Below, piece after piece: positions 60,720-64,000 of a DNA stretch of 64,000 bases; position 1 is the first letter of the stretch, and each line of letters starts with the position of its first letter. A program made the translations under genes and the position numbers. The notes beneath the pieces are model-generated. The model was not told the origin of the DNA, ran no database searches, and was given only the letters and a program-made list of their open reading frames with translations. The stretch is from Pseudomonas sp. JAI120. Lineage in GTDB: Bacteria > Pseudomonadota > Gammaproteobacteria > Pseudomonadales > Pseudomonadaceae. The DNA lies in contig NZ_JACHCZ010000004.1 in the NCBI RefSeq assembly GCF_014207255.1, positions 186,001 to 250,000 of the forward strand, read 5' to 3'.

Positions 60720-62345
60720 ATGTCGCTTCGTAATATGAATATCGCTCCGAGGGCCTTCCTCGGCTTCTCGCTTATTGGCGCGTTGATGTTGTTTCTAGGC
60801 GTGTTCGCCCTGAACCAGATGAGCAAGATCCGTGGCGCCACCCAAGACATCACCCAGTCCAGCGTGCCAAGCATTCGCGCCTTGGATGAGTTCACCCAAC
60901 TGACCCTGCGCCTGCGCGTGCTGTCGTACCGCTTGCTGACCAACCGCGAGCCGGACGTGCAGCAAAAGACCCTGGAAGCCTTCGAACTGCGCAACCAGCA
61001 GATCCGCACCGCCCAGGGCGTCTACGAGAAACTGATCGACAGCGGCGAAGAACGCTCGATCTACGACGAATATATGCGCCTGCTTACCCAGTACCAGCAG
61101 ATTGAAGCGCGTATGAAGAGCCTGTCGAGCGCCAACCAGATCGATGAGCTGCGCAACCTTCTCAACACAGAACTGTTGAACAACTCCGAGCAGGTCAACA
61201 TGGTGCTCAACCGCCTGCTGGACTACAACAACAAGGCCGCCCTGGCCACCAATCAACAGGCCGAAGACCAGTACAACATGGCCTTTGACTGGGTGATTGG
61301 CCTGCTGGTGATCGCCACGGCGCTGACGATGTTGTTCGCCTGGCTGCTGACCCGCAGCATCACCCTGCCGATTTCCCAAGCGCTCGAAGCGGCGGAAGAA
61401 GTCGCCGAAGGCAACCTGACGCGGCCGATCAAGGTCGACGGCAACGACGAAGCCGGACGCCTGCTGGCCGCCATGGCCAAGATGCAGGAAAAGCTGCGCG
61501 ACACGTTGCAACGCATCGCCGGCTCCGCCACCCAGCTGGCCTCCGCCGCCGAGGAGCTGAACGCCGTCACCGACGAAAGCGCGCGCGGCCTGACCCGGCA
61601 GAACAACGAAATCGAACAAGCCGCCACCGCCGTCAACGAGATGACCAGCGCCGTCGAAGAAGTCGCGCGCAATGCGGTGAGCACCTCTGAAGCCTCGCGC
61701 AACGCCACCACCTCCGCTGGTGACGGCCGCGACCTGGTGCAGGAAACCGTCAGCGCCATCGAGCGCATGAGCGGCGATGTGCAAGCGACCGCCACGCTGA
61801 TTGGCGAACTGGCCAATGAGTCGCGCGATATCGGCAAAGTGCTGGACGTGATTCGCGGCCTGGCCGACCAGACCAACCTGCTGGCCCTGAACGCGGCAAT
61901 TGAAGCGGCGCGTGCCGGGGAAGCCGGTCGTGGGTTCGCGGTGGTTGCCGATGAAGTGCGGGCGCTGGCCCATCGCACCCAGCAGTCCACCAGCGAGATC
62001 GAGCGGATGATCGGCAGTATCCAGGCCGGCACCGAGCACGCGGTGGACTCGATGCGCAACAGCACCGAACGCGCGGAGTCGACGTTGAACATCGCCAAAG
62101 GCGCAGGGATGTCGCTGGATACCATCAATACGGCGATTGTCGAGATCAACGAGCGCAACCTGGTCATCGCCAGCGCGGCGGAAGAACAGGCGCAGGTGGC
62201 GCGGGAAGTGGACCGCAACCTGGTAAATATCCGTGACCTGTCGGTGCAGTCGGCCACGGGCGCCAGCCAGACCAGTGCGGCGAGCAATGAGCTGTCGCGC
62301 CTGGCGGTGGATTTGAATGGGATGGTTGGCCGCTTCCGCCTCTAA
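60720..62345 (+). CDS. Methyl-accepting chemotaxis protein
   Basis: A 541-residue receptor. A first membrane helix (~12-32, AFLGFSLIGALMLFLGVFAL) is followed by a periplasmic four-helix-bundle sensor (~33-183), a second helix (VIGLLVIATALTMLFAWLL), a HAMP domain (RSITLPISQALEAAEEVAEG) and the cytoplasmic signalling region with the hairpin tip LADQTNLLALNAAIEAARAG and GRGFAVVADEVRALAHRTQQ. An AGGA site precedes the start. Ligand unknown; no chemotaxis kinase gene is nearby, so it is an isolated receptor gene. A sigma-28-like promoter lies upstream and a REPIN downstream. Confidence 0.95.
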   Translation: MSLRNMNIAPRAFLGFSLIGALMLFLGVFALNQMSKIRGATQDITQSSVPSIRALDEFTQLTLRLRVLSYRLLTNREPDVQQKTLEAFELRNQQIRTAQGVYEKLIDSGEERSIYDEYMRLLTQYQQIEARMKSLSSANQIDELRNLLNTELLNNSEQVNMVLNRLLDYNNKAALATNQQAEDQYNMAFDWVIGLLVIATALTMLFAWLLTRSITLPISQALEAAEEVAEGNLTRPIKVDGNDEAGRLLAAMAKMQEKLRDTLQRIAGSATQLASAAEELNAVTDESARGLTRQNNEIEQAATAVNEMTSAVEEVARNAVSTSEASRNATTSAGDGRDLVQETVSAIERMSGDVQATATLIGELANESRDIGKVLDVIRGLADQTNLLALNAAIEAARAGEAGRGFAVVADEVRALAHRTQQSTSEIERMIGSIQAGTEHAVDSMRNSTERAESTLNIAKGAGMSLDTINTAIVEINERNLVIASAAEEQAQVAREVDRNLVNIRDLSVQSATGASQTSAASNELSRLAVDLNGMVGRFRL

Positions 62346-62363
62346 CTGCCTGCACTGGCTTGA

Positions 62364-62456
62364 AATGTGGGAGGGGGCTTGCCCCCGATAGCGGTGGGTC
62401 AGTTACAGATAAGCTGACTGAAATACCGCCATCGGGGGCAAGCCCCCTCCCACATT
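62364..62456. repeat. REPIN (two inverted REP sequences)
   Basis: The outer 32 bases on each side are inverted copies with a single mismatch; each contains GTGGGAGGGGGCTTGCCCCC. The inner part has a further stem GTCAG/CTGAC. The 93-base unit matches the REPIN architecture of P. fluorescens, a non-autonomous element mobilised by RAYT transposases. No RAYT gene is in the window. It lies between the chemotaxis and antiporter genes. Confidence 0.85.
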
Positions 62457-62578
62457 CAGATCTGCGCCCGGCGTTAAAAGCTTTTTGACAGCACAGCAAT
62501 TCAACAGGTTAGAATCCCTGGCACGCAGACTGCATGGTCAGTTTGCGCCTCGCCTTATTTGCTCATGGAGTACTGCCT

Positions 62579-64000
62579 TTGAATGCGACAACCATCAACA
62601 GCCTGTTCTTGATCGGCGCGTTGCTGGTGAGTGCGAGCATTCTGGTGAGTTCTCTTTCCTCGCGCCTGGGCATCCCGATCCTGGTGATCATCCTGGCCGT
62701 GGGCATGGTCGCCGGCGTCGATGGCGGCGGCATCATCTTCGACAATTACCCGACTGCCTACCTGGTGGGCAACCTCGCGCTGGCGGTGATCCTGCTCGAC
62801 GGCGGTTTGCGCACGCGGGTGGCGAGTTTCCGCGTGGCACTCTGGCCGGCGTTGTCCCTGGCCACGGTGGGGGTGTTGATTACCACCGGCCTCACGGGCA
62901 TGGCGGCGGCCTGGCTGTTCAACCTGAATATTATTCAAGGCTTGCTGATCGGCGCGATTGTCGGCTCAACCGACGCCGCAGCCGTATTCTCGCTGCTGGG
63001 CGGCAAGGGCTTGAACGAACGGGTGACCGCCAGCCTTGAGATCGAATCCGGCAGCAACGACCCGATGGCGGTGTTCCTCACCGTCACCTTGATCGACATG
63101 CTCGCCAGCGGCCAGACCGGCCTGCACTGGAGCCTGCTGACCCATCTGGTGCGCGAGTTCGGCATCGGCGGCATCGTCGGCCTCGGCGGCGGCTGGTTGA
63201 TGCTGCAGATGGTCAACCGCATCAACCTGGCCACCGGCCTGTACCCGATCCTGGTGATCGCCGGTGGCCTGTTCGTGTTCGCCCTGACCAACGCCCTGCA
63301 TGGCAGCGGCTTCCTCGCCGTGTACCTGTGCGGCCTGGTGATCGGCAATCGCCCGGTGCGTAGCCGTCATGGCATTTTGCATATGCTCGACGGCATGGCC
63401 TGGCTGGCACAGATCGGTATGTTCCTGGTGCTGGGCCTGCTGGTCACGCCCCATGACTTGCTGCCGATTGCCCTGCCGGCCCTGGGCCTGGCGCTGTGGA
63501 TGATCCTGTTCGCGCGGCCGCTGTCGGTGATGGTCGGCCTGCTGCCGTTCAAGGCGTTCCATGGCCGCGAAAAGGCCTTTATCGCCTGGGTCGGCCTGCG
63601 TGGCGCGGTCCCCATCATCCTGGCGGTGTTCCCGTTGATGGCGGGTCTGCCCCACGCGCAGCTGTACTTCAACCTGGCGTTCTTTATCGTGCTGGTGTCG
63701 CTGCTGGTACAGGGCACCAGCCTGCCGTGGGTGGCCAAGCTGCTGAAAGTGACCGTTCCGCCGGACCCGGCGCCGATCTCCCGCGCCGCCCTGGAAGTGC
63801 ACGTCACCAGCGAATGGGAGCTGTTCGTCTACCGCCTGGGCGCAGAAAAATGGTGCATTGGCGCGGCCCTGCGTGAGCTGAAAATGCCCGAAGGCACGCG
63901 TATCGCTGCCCTGTTCCGTGGCCAGCAACTGCTCCATCCGTCGGGTAGTACGGTGCTGGAAGTTGGCGATTTGCTCTGCGTGATCGGCCACGAACACAAC
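62579..64000 (+). CDS. CPA1-family cation/proton antiporter (CvrA/NhaP2-like), partial
   Basis: The first 474 residues of a K+/H+ or Na+/H+ antiporter; it runs off the window end. About 12 membrane helices are present (LFLIGALLVSASILVSSLSS, then LAVILLDGGLRTRVASFRVA), with the ion-binding IVGSTDAAAVFSLLGGKGLN and ESGSNDPMAVFLTV motifs. After the membrane part a TrkA_C-like domain begins (WELFVYRLGAEKWCIGAALR). The TTG at 62579 has GGAG at 62567 and gives the expected N-terminus; an in-frame ATG at 62534 is the alternative. The place after msrA/rlmJ-type neighbours fits PA5021 (CvrA) as I recall it. Confidence 0.92.
   Translation, partial: MNATTINSLFLIGALLVSASILVSSLSSRLGIPILVIILAVGMVAGVDGGGIIFDNYPTAYLVGNLALAVILLDGGLRTRVASFRVALWPALSLATVGVLITTGLTGMAAAWLFNLNIIQGLLIGAIVGSTDAAAVFSLLGGKGLNERVTASLEIESGSNDPMAVFLTVTLIDMLASGQTGLHWSLLTHLVREFGIGGIVGLGGGWLMLQMVNRINLATGLYPILVIAGGLFVFALTNALHGSGFLAVYLCGLVIGNRPVRSRHGILHMLDGMAWLAQIGMFLVLGLLVTPHDLLPIALPALGLALWMILFARPLSVMVGLLPFKAFHGREKAFIAWVGLRGAVPIILAVFPLMAGLPHAQLYFNLAFFIVLVSLLVQGTSLPWVAKLLKVTVPPDPAPISRAALEVHVTSEWELFVYRLGAEKWCIGAALRELKMPEGTRIAALFRGQQLLHPSGSTVLEVGDLLCVIGHEHN

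Noticed and set aside
62534..62578. Upstream ATG for the antiporter gene
   Set aside because: Possible, but the TTG at 62579 has a better placed ribosome site and gives the expected N-terminus; kept as alternative.
1..64000. Insertion sequences, prophage, tRNA, rRNA or CRISPR arrays
   Set aside because: No transposase, integrase, phage structural gene, cloverleaf-like sequence or regularly spaced repeat was recognised; the only mobile-type elements are REP/REPIN sequences.

Overview
The window is a stretch of Pseudomonas chromosome, almost certainly from the P. fluorescens group. It is GC-rich and densely coding. The gene order (waaA, LysR, SMR pump, FAD oxidoreductase, aldo/keto reductase, hldE, msbA, waaL, LPS-core genes, waaP/G/C/F, glnE, aceEF, dipA, msrA, rlmJ, metY) follows what I recall of the P. 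aeruginosa PA4988-PA5025 region. It also carries REP/REPIN-type repeats with a GTGGGAGGGGGC core, known from P. fluorescens SBW25. These calls come from reading motifs and remembered synteny; no database search was run. I see no rRNA, tRNA, CRISPR array, insertion sequence or prophage.

Layout. (1) 1-5.5 kb: 5'-end portion of waaA (Kdo transferase, cut by the window edge), a LysR regulator divergent from an SMR efflux gene, and a three-gene run (FAD oxidoreductase, aldo/keto reductase, unknown protein). (2) 5.5-35.4 kb: the LPS core locus, nearly all on the minus strand. It has an ADP-heptose synthesis gene (hldE) with an epimerase, an APS kinase/sulfotransferase pair, msbA and waaL, a set of glycosyltransferases with dnpA, mig-14 and a carbamoyltransferase, then four kinase-fold genes and waaG, waaC, waaF. 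Between 21.2 and 28.4 kb the locus is interrupted by a TonB receptor and a four-gene sugar-type ABC transporter operon, which has a good sigma-54 promoter candidate. (3) 35.4-43 kb: glnE, divergent from aceE-aceF, with two palindromic operator-like sites in front of aceE. (4) 43-52 kb: a dipA-like c-di-GMP phosphodiesterase, msrA, rlmJ, metY, and a small type VI secretion pair (DUF4123 chaperone and VgrG) that has no effector gene downstream. (5) 52-58 kb: divergent putP/putA with five GTTGCA boxes between them. (6) 58-64 kb: an acyl-CoA dehydrogenase, an atypical ZapA-like/coiled-coil pair, a methyl-accepting chemotaxis protein with a sigma-28-like promoter, a REPIN, and the start of a CvrA/NhaP2-type cation/proton antiporter.

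How the genes fit together. hldE supplies activated heptose. WaaA, WaaC, WaaF and WaaG build the inner core, the WaaP-family kinases phosphorylate it, and the carbamoyltransferase, WapH, Ssg, DnpA and the other transferases decorate and extend it. MsbA flips lipid A-core and WaaL ligates O antigen. The cysC-sulfotransferase pair inside this locus suggests that the glycan may also be sulfated. The most notable candidates are this sulfation module, the sigma-54-driven transporter splitting the LPS operon, two kinase-fold proteins lacking the catalytic Asp, the orphan VgrG/DUF4123 pair, the second ZapA/ZapB-like pair and the twin operators at aceE.
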